DNA of 64,000 nt from Trileptium ribeirensis (GCA_030248225.1 JASANE010003364.1:52459-116458); one strand, 5' to 3'. Shown: positions 40,271 through 57,730, counted from the first letter of the stretch. The notes: generated from the sequence alone by a model not told the origin. Numbers and translations are program-made.

Positions 40271-43200
40271 TATAGGCTAAAACACATTTTGGTCCAAAAT
40301 TGTTGGAAGTTACACTATACCATAAGAAAAGGTAATTTTAAATTTTGGTGCTTCGTATGAACCATGAGTTATGGTGGATGTGTAACTTCATAGCTGGTGT
40401 ATAAGTTAAATTCTCTAATTTCAAAAGTTTAACACGAAATAAGGAATGAAGGCATTTTTCTTGCCAACATCACTCCAGTTGTTGCTGCTGTTATCCGTAC
40501 ATTGGCGGCGAATGAACGGTATTTGATTTAAAGCTCAACAATGAATAGTTTACATATATTAAAAGGGCATTGGCCATTTGCTGCTCCTGAGCTAATACTT
40601 ATTTATGGTTTCAACTGGTTAGCGTATGGACGTTATGTTTCTGTAACCTCAGCGGTTCCAGCGGGACGCTTAGTCTCAAGGCTAAGTCAACGCTTTCCTT
40701 ATGTTTACACTGGCAAGCTCGTAATACTATCGAGAACAATTCCTATATATACATATATGTTTGGCAGATCGATTTTGATCGAAAGCCAGCAACTGTATTC
40801 GGAGATGACGTACCAATCTATGTAGCTTGCGGCACTCTTTAAATTACATTTAGCAGAAATTACATGTTTGCTAGTGAAATTGCTAAATTTTAGATGTTTG
40901 GTAATTTCATTCTACAATATCTTCAGAAATAATTGAGACCAATTAGTAATATTCCGGACGATAACACAATTTTTGACTCCAACGAAGTTGAGAGTGATGT
41001 TATCATCAAGGTACGATTGTAAAAAAATTGCAGTGAAAAACACCTTTGGCTATTTTAATAGATATAATTTTGATTATGTTGCAAAGGCATACTAAGTGGT
41101 GCCGTATATCGACCTAGCGCTAGAAATTATGCCGGATGGAAAAGGACCACAATCAAACGATTAAGCGCTTTCAGAGATAACTCATGCGCTTTGAGAGTCA
41201 TAAGTCACATATGTGTGTGCAGGGCTTCACAACATGATTTTATGCTAAAAATCTATGATAGAAAAAAGCAAAATATAAGAACATCTGGCAAAGTAAACGA
41301 TAAAACTACAGAAAGAACAGCCATACATGCTGCCAATCCGACTATACATCCTTATATCCTATATGGCGGTTTAATTTCCTCAAGATTAGGCGTATTTAGG
41401 TCGGCTATTTGCAAACATTAACTGAGTTTGATCATAGCAAGCGAATGTTCTGGCGAGATGATTTTTCCGTCCGACGGTTGGATTCCCCTTCGTTCTCGAA
41501 TAGTTACACAAATTGTTTTCCTGGAATTATCCAAATTCTGGTTGGAAATTTTTGCGCGAATTTTAAGTAGGAAAATTTTGGACGAAGTCTCTCTGATTGC
41601 CAGTGATCATATTTAGAACACAAAATAAGATTATATGGATGTTACAGATCCAATTTTCAAGCGTACTGAGCTGAGTTAGGGCTATAGAAAATTTTTCCAT
41701 GAGTTGATCACGGTTATAACTTTTAATGAAAATGAGTTCTAGGTTGGTAAACTTATTGTGCGACTTGACGAGCATTAGAAATATTGCAAAACTTGTAAAT
41801 TTTAGTAGACTGTTGGGCGCTCGGGACACGGTTTGGGGCTGGACGGAAAGCATTGTAGGATAGGGGCGTGGGCCTTCGCGGGCCCTACGATGCCCCGGGC
41901 GGGCAGTTATATTTATCTGTTGTAATTGAGTTAAGAAAATTTGGGAATCAACGCTCAGCGCTAGGCTGGGGCCTTAAATTAGAAATTTTAAGACTGATTA
42001 AGCCCGAGTAGCGTATCAGGGTTCAAACTGGTTGTTTTGGCACTGGATGTTTTCTTAGAAGGCTAACGGATCATTTTGTGCTTTCATTTGTATGATAACT
42101 GGTGCTGAATATATTTCATGCATGTGTCTCGTAGTATTTACTCGCGTTAATTAAGCCTAGGTTCAAACTATAGGAAAGAAATCTAATGCGGTTAGGTTCA
42201 AATTATTTCAAATCAGATACCTGACAATGGTACTGACCGGAGAATAGAATAACTACGCTACCCCTCAGCCCAAGTCAAACCGGGTTCATGCAGTAACATT
42301 ATAGCCGCGTTATACATTACATCAAGAATATTTGTAAATCTCCCAAGTGTCGCGCCTGGAGGTCGCTATTTCCAAATGCACTCAAGGTCCGTGCGTAACT
42401 CTAGCTGTTTTAAGAGAGATATACTCAGGCTAAAATGTCGCCTTTAGGGTGACGCTAATTCTTTCACTTGGTATTGGCGCCCCCCCCCCCCTCTGGGAGC
42501 ATGGATGCATGTGGAAGAAATCGGATACACCTTGCAAAAGACCCATGATGGGTTCCACATGTCATTATTAAAAAAGTTGGAACATACCGTTGTGGAAATC
42601 ACGGAAAAAATCAAGAGTGCAGAGTTCGGTTTATATTATTTGCTTGTTGTATTGGATTTTGTCAGGTTGTGCATTGAAAATTTCCTATGATGTCAAAGTT
42701 AGTTAAAGTCGTTCAAATTTATAGGATTTTTTGCAGGGTGTGAAACCGCACGACTTCTCTAACTAAGATTACATCGGATCGTAAAACTTCTTAGGTAGCC
42801 GAGTCGTCTGAGTTTGGCACAGTTGTTTAGGAGCACGTTCGAGATCAAAGCATAGTGCTTGTAAATTCGAGCGCTAGTCAACATTAATTTCCGTATCGTG
42901 GCGTGAGGTACAGGTACATCTTTAGGACCGCATAAATAATTAAGATTCGTCTATTATAGGATTATGGACTGGTAAGTATTAAATGAAGATTGCACAGTCG
43001 CAGGAAGTCCCAAACATCGAATTGGGAAGTGAAATGGTGCAAAACATTGCTCTGGAAAGGGTTAGATTAAAATTGTGCACAAGTCTTAACCGTTAGTGCG
43101 CACACCCACCCTTGAAAATTAACTCGGTTCTGAGAAAAGTTTTTCCTTAAACCCGATGAGAGCAAAACCTTCAAATTTTTACAGAGCGACTTGATCGTTC

Positions 43201-43351
43201 TTTAAAACACTCTTTGGATTTTTATGTGTTTTGCATAATTACCCGTTGGGTCTTCCACACTTTCTGATTTGAGATTCATGTATATGTCGGGTTTGAGGCA
43301 CACATTCATATTTCTCCCTTTCTCTCTCTGCCATCATAGGTATTGTGCTTG

Positions 43352-43854
43352 TGTAATAACGGTGACGCAGCTGCATGGCGCAACTTCCTAACACCATGCC
43401 CATACGACCCCGCTATCATAACCTCAAGGGCGGACCCTAAGTTTTCTATTTTAGCCACATTTCTTGGTCAGACCCAAGAAGTTACGGAGCTTAGCAGGCC
43501 GCAGGCGCGCTTCACTGGGTGTGTTCGGACCCCGCCCGATTGGTTGCGCACGTGTCTAGTATCCGGGTATGATTTCAGAGGTCCCCCAGGGAGGTTGACA
43601 CCGAAACCTGCTCACAGGTCATAGTGTCGAACCGATATTCCCTGTCCTAATCTAATGGAAGTTGTTTTGTCTAGCGAATTTGTAATAAATGCAGGATAAT
43701 TTTGGCCTTGCAGAAGGAAATTTGGGCTGCACTTTGATTATCCCTAGTCGAACACTTTATTCGGAGTAACCTATGTGGCCCCCACAGGGTTCCGACATAC
43801 CCTGAGACGTTTAACGTCGGACCATCTATTTTGGTATCATGATAACCTGAGTAT
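43352..43854 (-). repeat. 3' LTR, visible homologous part
   Basis: The element's outer (3') edge is at 43352, with TG on the + strand, i.e. CA at the element's 3' end. The first 500 bases align along their whole length with 63498-64000, differing at roughly 40 positions by eye (about 92% identity). The LTR must continue to the right, but its inner border cannot be fixed because the partner copy leaves the window. A purine-rich tract followed by TGT on the minus strand at about 47820-47803 and another at about 46330-46313 are possible borders. Confidence 0.8.
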
Positions 43855-45269
43855 ATTAATGTTGGGCGATACGGTTACCTAGTAAAGTTTAACCCTTTTT
43901 GTCTGCGTGTACTAATTTCACGAGTAAGAGCGGTAGATAATTCGACGGACCATTCTCGCTAGATTTCCGTTGTTTACGAGTACAGTTAGTCGGGGCGAAC
44001 CGCACGTGTCAGGGCTTGGAATATTCCCTTCGTCAAGCCGTGGCACGCGGGGTTGGCCCGTCCGTTTGTATGTCCTTGTTGCGCTAGTAAATCAACAACA
44101 CGGCACACGCCAGGTGATTGTCAAGAGTTTATTAAAAAAATCATGTACCAAATCGGTTAACAAAGGACATTTAGTGAGACCAGTGCGTGAATACAAACTA
44201 CGGCAGTACTAACCTACCCGTCCGAACGTTTGTCCCCCTGTCCAGTGCAAAAGGGAAAGGGGTGACGCGAGCGAAGTCGTTCCCGGTAGTACCGGACCAG
44301 AATCTATATACCCGAGGCGTTCCACGTCGAACGTTAACTAAGTCAGCTGTCCCTCGGGCTATGCGTCTGGCGTGCTTCGAAGTTCGCTCCTAACAACGCG
44401 CAGCGGTGCATGCACTTCGAGAACTACGCGGGGACGAGGACGGATTAGTTACAGCATGGACAGGGCATGAGTTCGAGTACGGGTTAACGTAGGCCTACCA
44501 TACAAGATAAAAATCAGTGGCATTAGAAAAAGAAATCAACTATGGTACAGATCATTGCATTGTTAGGGCAAGCGATTACCTACAACCGTCAACGAGTGTA
44601 AGCTACCAATCCTGTTTTAGTCAACTCAACACCTTCGTTGCCGTCAGATGCAGATGTTACAACGCTGTCCGCGGGCATCGCCCGTCCTACAAATGTTGCC
44701 TAGCGTTCCTAGCAAGTCACTCATTTCACTCCGTCCTACGGCCAGGTTCTTCTCCAGTTCTCCAATAGCGGTTGACTCAGCAATTCGAGTAGTCCGGTCG
44801 TGGGGTTCGATTATCCCAGGTCCCAATAATCCATAACCGGTAGGCCGGTGGCAATGCGGTTGCTTTTGGTGGCGGAATATCGCTTAAACTACGTTATATC
44901 GACCGGGGGCAGAGTTTTGATCACTTTTGGAAGGGACGCCCCGGGATAATATTCCGACCGCCTAAATAGAAATAAGCACGAGCAAAGGTTATCCCTGGCG
45001 CGTTCCTAGGCGACCGAGGCCGCATTTTTAACTATTGTGACGGATTGTCGTGCCCGTCCTACGACTAGGACTCGTTTCGCCGGAGGCAGGTGGGTATCTT
45101 TCCTTTGGGGGGGTTGTTTTGGTTGGTGCCTTTCTTTCCTTGTCTTGCTTTCGGTTCCTTTCGTTGCTTTTGTTTCTGTTGCTCGTTTTGTTTCTGCTGT
45201 TTCCTTTGTTTCTGTTGTTTCTTTTGTTTTGTCGTCCTCTCTCTATCGAGCTCATCCTATGGCCTTAAT

Positions 45270-45330
45270 ACACTGTACACATCGAAATTGTACAGTGTCT
45301 CGACTGCACTATCGAAATTGTGCAGTCGAG
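45270..45330. repeat. Twin hairpins with the same loop
   Basis: Arms 45270-45279/45289-45298 (10 bp) and 45299-45309/45320-45330 (11 bp) are perfect inverted repeats one directly after the other. Their loops share 'atcgaaatt', while the stems differ but are alike ('cactgtaca', 'gactgcac'). This looks like a duplicated hairpin with compensated changes. It may act as an RNA or DNA structure in the LTR. Confidence 0.7.
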
Positions 45331-45359
45331 TTATCACCAAAATTTTAATGAATTTTATC

Positions 45360-45433
45360 AGAACTCGATAGTCGAGTGGTCAGTACTGAAGAAATCTGCA
45401 GCGGGCCTGAATCCCCCGTGCAGGATCGAAACC
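45360..45433 (+). ncRNA. tRNA-derived (Ser/Leu-type) segment with pol III A and B boxes
   Basis: TAGTCGAGTGG (45369-45379) fits the A-box consensus TRGYNNARNNG. GGATCGAAACC (45423-45433) fits the B box GGTTCGANNCC with one mismatch. A 'GGGCCTGAATCCCCC' stretch between them resembles a long variable arm of tRNA-Ser/Leu. The acceptor stem does not close, so it is a tRNA pseudogene or SINE head rather than a working tRNA. It lies antisense to the retroelement. Confidence 0.45.
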
Positions 45434-46810
45434 TAATAAGGGAAAATGAAAAAGGAGAGAGAGACAAAAAATGGTACAAAAGCTAAATCGGGGCATACAT
45501 AGTACGTAGCCTAACGGGCAACCAGAGAAAAATAGTAAAAATACCTAAACTCAGCGATCAAGTCGCTCCAAAAAGAAAACGGGGTTTTGCACTTACTCGG
45601 TTTGTGGTCAAACCGATTCGCGGAAGGTCGCGATTTTTTCTTTATTAAAATGGGAGTTGTATGGTTTCATTTTGAACATTGAGCACTCTGACGTGCCTTC
45701 GAAAGCGTTTATTGGATCCGACCTTGATACCTAGCCAGGCCGTCGGTTCATTTTAGTGAGAAGTGATTTTCCTCGACATTACCACCGAGTGTAACCATGT
45801 ACTTGGGCTAGAGTGAACCTTGGTGATTTTAGTGGTTTGGCTAGAGTGTTTTGAGAAGAACGTGATTTGCCGAGCCACTGACAAAAGATGTTGTACGGGG
45901 CGGTCGGGATCTCGGGCAGTCTAGTTTACTCTAAGTGAAGCTCTTTCAATCCTTAATAATACACCAACCGTTTATCCTTACAAATCGAGAGCATACCGCA
46001 AACCGACAATGCTGAGTAAAAAGATGCTCCTTACGGAGTGCCAAGACCTTGTGCTCAAGCTGAAATCACTTAGAATTTGCTTAGTCTTTTGTATTCCCCA
46101 AATTTGCTTAGCTCAAACTGATAAATTTTGGGGCTTCCTAAAGCCCGACAGAGGCTAGTCCTCTGTCCCCTATTAGCTTGGTCGTTATCCCCCAACTGTC
46201 CCACGAAAGCTGCTAAATCACCCGTCAAATTTCAAAATTTTAAATCTTTTCTCTCTATAAAATACTTGGAATAAGCTAGAATATGTCTTTTCTGTGTTCT
46301 GGTCCTCATCCATCAAATTTTCCCCCAGCTAACTCGCCGATTTGAAGCCAAATTTCTGCTATTTAGCGAGTTAGCTGCCTCATCCATCACCTAATTAAGC
46401 TTAACAAAAGTCCATCTGGGGTTAAATCTTGTCGCCCTATCCATGGATAAACGTGCAAACATTGCACGTTTATATGTCGGCTTACAAGATAAAGCCAAAC
46501 ATTCCTAGCATTCCTGGCTTTCCTAGCTAAATTTCAAATATCCCGACAGGACGTCTTTAGACGTCCCGAAGGGGGGAACCGAAGGAGGGAATGAGCTGAT
46601 TTCGCGACCTGGGACGCAGCACATTCCTATGTATCCTCTGAACTATCCGGGGTCCTATTCAGGAACTCCCGGAGCCCATGGGAGGGCCCTAAACCTACCC
46701 CCCGTCTTTCTTAGTCCTATGCGTCCAGTCCGTCCGTAAAACGTAGAAATTTAGTGGAATTTTACATGTCCGTCCTCGTCTGTCCTGTTTTTTGTATCGT
46801 CCTACGTTTT

Positions 46811-46838
46811 ACACACACACACACATATATGTATATAT

Positions 46839-46880
<42 letters not shown>

Positions 46881-46911
46881 TATATATAAATATATATATA
46901 TACATATATTT
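46811..46911. repeat. AC/AT dinucleotide microsatellite
   Basis: A run of AC repeats followed by about 80 bases of nearly pure AT/TATA repeats. It is simple sequence inside the non-coding 3' part of the element. Confidence 0.95.
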
Positions 46912-48418
46912 TATAGGCGAATAAAATGAGGGGTCGCAAGGGGCTATTTAGGGTCAACGGACAAATACGAAGTTGGTACAAACAGACGGCATTTTATGTG
47001 GAATTTTCGTAGTACATTATAAAACAAAGAGATAAGTTATATGGCGGCGGGATGACTGGTCAGATCGAGACCCGCGTGGCCTCGTCAGATTCCTAGACGG
47101 GTAGATTACCTAGAAACGCGCATACTTTCAATCATCGGCCCGATGGTAACCAGAAAAACCAGTTGTTAGTACGGTGGTCAGGCAAATTTGGGCTTCAAAG
47201 GGTGCTATGAAAAGGAAGGCTTTGGTACGGTGGGGCGGACAAATGGACACAGCGAGTCACAAAGATCAAGCAGCACATATATACACGCATAGCTATATTT
47301 CCATATAAGTCTAGGTTATGTCCACTCGGAACCATGGTCTCCTGCCAAACCTAGCGTAAGTACTGGCTGTTAATTGGATGTTCACCTGTTTGTCCCTAGA
47401 ATAACTCAGGAAATCCTCCAGCAATTTGCAATGTTCTGGGCTCTTTCGAAAGCTCTAAAAATTCTCTACCGAAAAGTGCTCGGGGCAATTTCGGTAAATC
47501 TGAACCGTTGGACAGTTACGGGCCGATAAACACGCCCGAGGTCCGTGATTTCCGAATAATCGGAAACTACCGTAACCCATTGGTTTCAGCTTACTTTTGC
47601 GACCATTAAGCTATAATTAGCTTGAACCAGGTAAAATTGATAGTCCTGATTTTGATCACTTTTGTGGTAAGGGCATGGTTCAATCGACCAGTGGCCTCCT
47701 ATTCCCGGACGGTAAGAAATTTGAAATTTCAATGGGGGAAAACAGGGGCTAGTGGTCGAGTTCCGTTCGGGTTGTCGGTCCTGGTTAGTTACGCACTCTC
47801 CTACATTCCTCGTCTTTCTAAGTCGAATCGAATTATCGAAACCAGTTTCCTCTAGGCTCACTTGCACCTTATCCAATTATGCAAACATAAAACATATCAT
47901 GCAACGGCAAGTCATTAATGACAGAAACATAGCAATGATAAAAGGCATGTAGCAATGAACAACACAATTATCGACAACCATGGCACCCTGTTACCAACGA
48001 AAATTTCGGTCCTGTAAACCCTGTCTAGCTCGAATTGAGGCACGTTTAAGCAATTTTGACGCCGAAATCGTGTGAGAGACGCGTAACGGGCCGGAACGGG
48101 CCTGTTACATCTCTTATATTTTTAAATGGAAATTTTCGGACTTAATTATTCGGGTTGGAACGATGTTCTCTCGTTAAGTTTCTTATGATCAGAGTTCCTG
48201 CCTCCACTGGGGCCTCCGACGACTAAGACCCCTTTCAAAAAGGATCGTGTGCGACTACTCTGACGGGTAACCTGTGCTCTACGACAAAGTCTTTTATTGA
48301 CCATCGTTGGTCTTAGCCACACATAGTGGTCCTGGCCTACTTACTTTTGAAGTTGGTTGCTTTTGGAAAGTTGCTCAAAATAGGTTATTCGGTGCAAACT
48401 TAGCCACGTTCCGCCCTC

Positions 48419-54269
<5,851 letters not shown>

Positions 54270-54299
<30 letters not shown>

Positions 54300-55712
54300 G
54301 CTGATGGTTAGTTCTTGTTGTGTAGCCGATACTATCCGAGTAGTGTTCGTGTCACGAGGGACCAGTCCTAAACGGGCAGCTAGGGCTTGGGACATGATTG
54401 AGACGTCAGCTCCAGTGTCTACAAGGGTCATAACTGGGGTGCCGAGTATTGTTGCGTTAATAAGCAGTGGAGTGTTTCCGGCATTCATGGTGTTTAATTG
54501 TCTAGTGAGCATACCTTGACGAGGTCCACGACGTAAGTCGCGAGTGGGAGCGACAAATAGTTCGTCGTCCTCGATAAAGACAAGTTCTTCCTCGGATGAG
54601 TTACGTGATGTTAATAGTCGGTTCGAACGACGTGGGGCACGGCTGGACGCGACGGACACGCGCGGCGTCCCCGAGGGCCCAACCGTGACCTCAGTCGGTG
54701 AAGTTCTGTCTGTATGAGGAAAGTCGTCTTCCGCGGGTGGGGCACTCGGTAATCGGGGTTTCGCTCTAGTCCATCGAATCACTTTCCTAGGCTTACTATC
54801 AGTTCTGATTAGTCGTCCACGACACGGGAACCACCGGGGAATATAGTATCCGTATTTAGGCGGAACCCTGCATTTAGTCACGAAATAAATCAGAGTGATC
54901 AGTCCTATAGCGACGGTGATGAGGAAATAAGGCAGGAATCCCGTGTATTCCACAGCAGGAAGATTAACTACCCTGCGTACCTGATCCTTGGCTATCTGCG
55001 CGACCCGCAGATTTATAGCCTTGGCGTTGTCAAGTGAGTCCCAAGTCAGGGGTCTTAATTTGATACCGGATAGCCGGTCAATAGTAATATTTGGTCCAAA
55101 TTTTATTGTAATTTTCTCAGGTTTTAACATGCTAGTAAGCACGATAGACCCTATGACTAACTGAGTGTAGTTCCCGTGTGGGAACCACAAGACTCCATTA
55201 GGCGGTACCTTTATGGTCTTACCCATCGTAACGTGAGCCAGTTGTCTTCGGTTTGTCAATATGACCTCGGGTTCACTAGTCCGAATCAATACTCCCTGTA
55301 TAGTCGTATGTACGGATGTGTCATTGGTGAATGGACCTATCAATGAGCGGTTGCTGCAAGTATGTTTTATGGTCTCAGGCACATGTTCGCCTGCAATAAT
55401 CCATTCCAAGCAATTGGTGCTATGATCGGTGATTAGCGCGTGCGGTTCACAGAAAGCGATTCCTGGTCTTTGCTTGCATGCTCCCAAATTTAGTGATTCG
55501 AAGCGAATGTGCCCCAAGCGGGCAGCATATTGGGGAAGCGGCAATCTCAATTGCGTTAGCGCGGCAGGTGCATTCCAACCAGTGTTATATATCCGAAAAT
55601 ACGGTCGAACATCATTGCGCATTGGCAATGGTAATTGCAAGATGAATCCGAATCGAAACGCTGTAAGTCTACGCTTACGGGCATGACGCGACCAAACTGA
55701 TAGGCGAGGCTA
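54270..55712 (-). CDS. ORF5: Env C-terminal half with membrane anchor, fused to aspartic protease
   Basis: The frame is open from about 55712; the first Leu used as a possible start is TTG at 55640. It runs to UGA at 54299-54297, eight codons before a second UGA (54272-54270). Residues are counted from 55640. The first 220 residues are an ectodomain with Cys and N-glycosylation sites ('CSNRS', 'FTNDTS', 'HGNYT'). A transmembrane helix lies at about 230-252 ('FLITVAIGLITLIYF'), then a basic and acidic tail of about 130 residues. A retropepsin begins with 'TPLLINATILGTPV' and the active site 'DTGA' (residues 408-411, 54419-54408). The matching 'ILGTDF' lies beyond the two stops at normal distance (about 69 codons). 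Env anchor and protease thus share one open frame. ORF5 lacks a start of its own and continues the ectodomain of ORF4 after a -1 frame change. Confidence 0.8.
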
Positions 55713-57730
55713 GGCTCGCGCATGAGGATAGTCTTGGAAATACGTGGATCCATGGAAAATAACCGTCGTAGCATGACTACGTCGATAACGGCGGGAGATA
55801 ATTCGCCGTTCAGCATGGATTCCATTATGGCTTGCACCGACGAGCCCATATTGGCTCGAAGGATGTGATCTATTAACTGGTGATGTACGTGTGCGATCTC
55901 TTTCTGATCGGCGCACGTAACCTGTTCGATCATAGAAACTACCTCTTGCATGCTATGGTGCAGGAATGCGTAGATGTCCTCGTTTGCTCGGGTCAGTTGC
56001 CTAATGGCTTTGGTGTTTCGAAAGGAGACATCGTTAGTCTCGCGCATGAATTTCTCGAGGACAGTTACCTGTTGGCGCACATTGTTAATGTGTACCCCAT
56101 TGGAAAAAGCCATTCCCAGGCCCAAGAAACCTGAGACGGCACCTGCAGCGGCGGCAATAAGGCTGGCAAAGCGCTTTTCTCTTTTATGCGTGAGGTCACA
56201 TAGTTGCTCGTTTGCGACACAGAAAGAATGCACGAGTAGCGAGTAATAATTGGTGTCCAGTACGCCATGGTAGGCGTCGTCCAATTCGCGTTCCAAAGCT
56301 CTTAGGGTCTCATGTAGCTGTGGATATTCGGTGCAGTTGACCTTTCGGCAGCAGTCAGCGCGGCATGATCCGTTCGCCTCATACGGCGGACAGAACTTAC
56401 TCACATAAGGATCGGACTTACGTTCCCAATCGCGAAGTGATAACTGCAATACCACTGGCAGATGCGTTGTCTGGTCAGAGGTGACCACCAAGCCCTGTGG
56501 CTCGATGACCACTCCTACTTGTCGATTGACAAAAGCACCTAAACGCGAGATGGAATCACTAAATGGCGAGAGCGTTGCGCGTGTTGAGCTAAGCGCTGAG
56601 AGCCATAGTAATAATAGGATTGTACAGACCCTCCACATACCTGAAGGATGGCCGAGGCCATTACTAAGACTCGGTGAAGGGGATTGTAACTCGTTTCGAT
56701 TGGGTTCCCTCATGGTCTCTTTATTTGCGATGTATTCCGTAATGTCGCTTTCAATTTCCTCATCGCTCGTTTCCGTGTTACTCGACTCAGTTATGCTTTC
56801 TTGTTGGGCGGAGTCGCTATCGGAGCTATCCTCCGACTCCTCGTCGGATGAGTCGAGGTAAGCGGCTAGCGCGGTGGTTAATTGTTCGTCCAAGTTCGGG
56901 ACGGAACAGTTGATGTCGTCGTCCGGAAACAAGCATAGTTCCGAGATTAAGCGGTCCCTGCCTATCTTTAGTCCGGCAGATGTGTTTCCCTCTGTCTCAA
57001 GCAGTGCAGCAATGTCGGGGCGTCGCAAAAGTCTCAAGCGTGCGCTCAGTAATACTAGTCGAGCAAATCGGTGGGTTTCGTCGTCAAATTCCATATTGCT
57101 CATTGCGTGGTCAACAAAGGAGTTAATCGGAACACCACGTACACCTTGGTTTTGGTAAATGAATTCGATCAAGTAAGGCGCCTCGCACAAGACGTCATGT
57201 AACTCGAGGTCCGCCTCACGAAAAGTCTTCTGCATCCTGGCCGACTGGATTCCAACATAGAAAGGCCAGTGCGGTGCGACGTATCCATCCGGGAGGATGG
57301 ACGCGCAAGCTGTACTCAACGTACCGTCGTAAGTCCACCTTTCTCGTTGACCGTAAAAGTAGCAGCTTAAGCCTATGTCCCGTGCATCTCTAGTGTGGCA
57401 TTCCTGGCATTGGCGACATACCGGGTCCCTACTCAACTCTACCTCGAATTCTCTCTCAATAACCTGTTGGAGCGTGTGGCCATTCACGCATTGACCCACC
57501 AGGTCTATGAATGATTCCAACGAAGCAAGAGTTACGGGGCCGAGATACATTCCCGTCATGCAGTTCCCAATTGGGGAAGCCATGCCTAATATACTGCTTA
57601 GCATAGCAGCGTCTCGCTGCAAGGCGGGGCGGGTGCTAACCTCAAAGCGGAGCTCGAAAAGTCGGTTCAAATTGTTCAGTTGTTCCATTACAATTATTAC
57701 TCTCCTATAAAAGAGAGCTTGCGGTTGCAA
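55556..57730 (-). CDS. env: ORF4: Cys/acidic N-terminal domain followed by env-like surface and fusion subunits
   Basis: The best start is ATG at 57688 (the frame is open from 57730). It sits 15 bases after a strong 3' splice site. Residues are counted from 57730. Residues 15-290 form an unrecognised domain with 'CRQCQECH' (a possible metal site). About 290-350 is an acidic Ser/Glu tail. At 365 (ATG 56638) a clear signal peptide begins ('MWRVCTILLLLWLSAL'). A Cys-rich surface part follows, then a furin-type site 'KREKR' (516-520) directly before a Gly/Ala-rich hydrophobic stretch ('FASLIAAAAGAVSGFLGLG') and a long helical heptad region. This is class I fusion-protein architecture, as in paramyxovirus F, baculovirus F and errantivirus Env; which family is closest cannot be decided by eye. 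The frame ends at 55556, past the point where the ectodomain moves to ORF5. No canonical slippery heptamer was seen, so a mutation is likely. Confidence 0.78.
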   Translation of the reverse strand: MQPQALFYRRVIIVMEQLNNLNRLFELRFEVSTRPALQRDAAMLSSILGMASPIGNCMTGMYLGPVTLASLESFIDLVGQCVNGHTLQQVIEREFEVELSRDPVCRQCQECHTRDARDIGLSCYFYGQRERWTYDGTLSTACASILPDGYVAPHWPFYVGIQSARMQKTFREADLELHDVLCEAPYLIEFIYQNQGVRGVPINSFVDHAMSNMEFDDETHRFARLVLLSARLRLLRRPDIAALLETEGNTSAGLKIGRDRLISELCLFPDDDINCSVPNLDEQLTTALAAYLDSSDEESEDSSDSDSAQQESITESSNTETSDEEIESDITEYIANKETMREPNRNELQSPSPSLSNGLGHPSGMWRVCTILLLLWLSALSSTRATLSPFSDSISRLGAFVNRQVGVVIEPQGLVVTSDQTTHLPVVLQLSLRDWERKSDPYVSKFCPPYEANGSCRADCCRKVNCTEYPQLHETLRALERELDDAYHGVLDTNYYSLLVHSFCVANEQLCDLTHKREKRFASLIAAAAGAVSGFLGLGMAFSNGVHINNVRQQVTVLEKFMRETNDVSFRNTKAIRQLTRANEDIYAFLHHSMQEVVSMIEQVTCADQKEIAHVHHQLIDHILRANMGSSVQAIMESMLNGELSPAVIDVVMLRRLFSMDPRISKTILMREPSLAYQFGRVMPVSVDLQRFDSDSSCNYHCQCAMMFDRIFGYITLVGMHLPR
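56635..56650 (-). promoter_or_regulatory. Combined acceptor/donor-like sequence at the Env signal-peptide ATG
   Basis: 'ccttcag' directly followed by 'gtatgtgg' contains both an acceptor (CCTTCAG) and a donor (CAG/GTATGT). The ATG of the signal peptide (56638) lies two bases after the AG. It could allow an mRNA that starts Env at its signal peptide or one that removes env. This is suggestive only. Confidence 0.3.
57704..57717 (-). promoter_or_regulatory. Candidate 3' splice site upstream of ORF4
   Basis: A pyrimidine-rich 'tctcttttatag' ends at 57705. The ATG of ORF4 follows at 57688. Position and strength suit a spliced subgenomic env mRNA, as retroviruses make. The donor was not identified with confidence. 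Confidence 0.45.

Larger units (their letters stand above)
37411..43351. other. Probable intron or intergenic DNA, no gene seen
   Basis: No open frame has recognisable content. It holds two dispersed repeats (39085-39320 forward and 40060-40270 reverse), a GC-richer patch at 38870-39060 with repeated 'gctcg' words and a 6 bp hairpin, another GC-rich patch around 41860-41910, and a run of twelve C at 42480-42491. The pyrimidine-rich stretch ending near 43330 abuts the retroelement. Confidence 0.5.
43855..48416. other. 3' non-coding part of the retroelement, including the rest of the 3' LTR
   Basis: No domain-bearing frame occurs. Contents: a C/T/G-rich low-complexity stretch at 45101-45245, twin hairpins at 45270-45330, a tRNA-like segment at about 45360-45433 and an AC/AT microsatellite at 46811-46911. 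The short plus-strand frames at 43970-44840 and 45028-45371 show no family features. Confidence 0.55.

Noticed and set aside
43970..44840. Small frames in the 3' non-coding part of the retroelement as accessory genes
   Set aside because: Short, on the strand opposite to the element, with no domain; the region is probably LTR.
45028..45371. Frames over the C/T/G-rich stretch
   Set aside because: Low-complexity sequence giving Phe/Leu/Cys or Arg/Asn runs; not genes.
55556..55712. Canonical -1 ribosomal frameshift site in env
   Set aside because: No X XXY YYZ heptamer in the right frame was found in the overlap; kept only as an open question.
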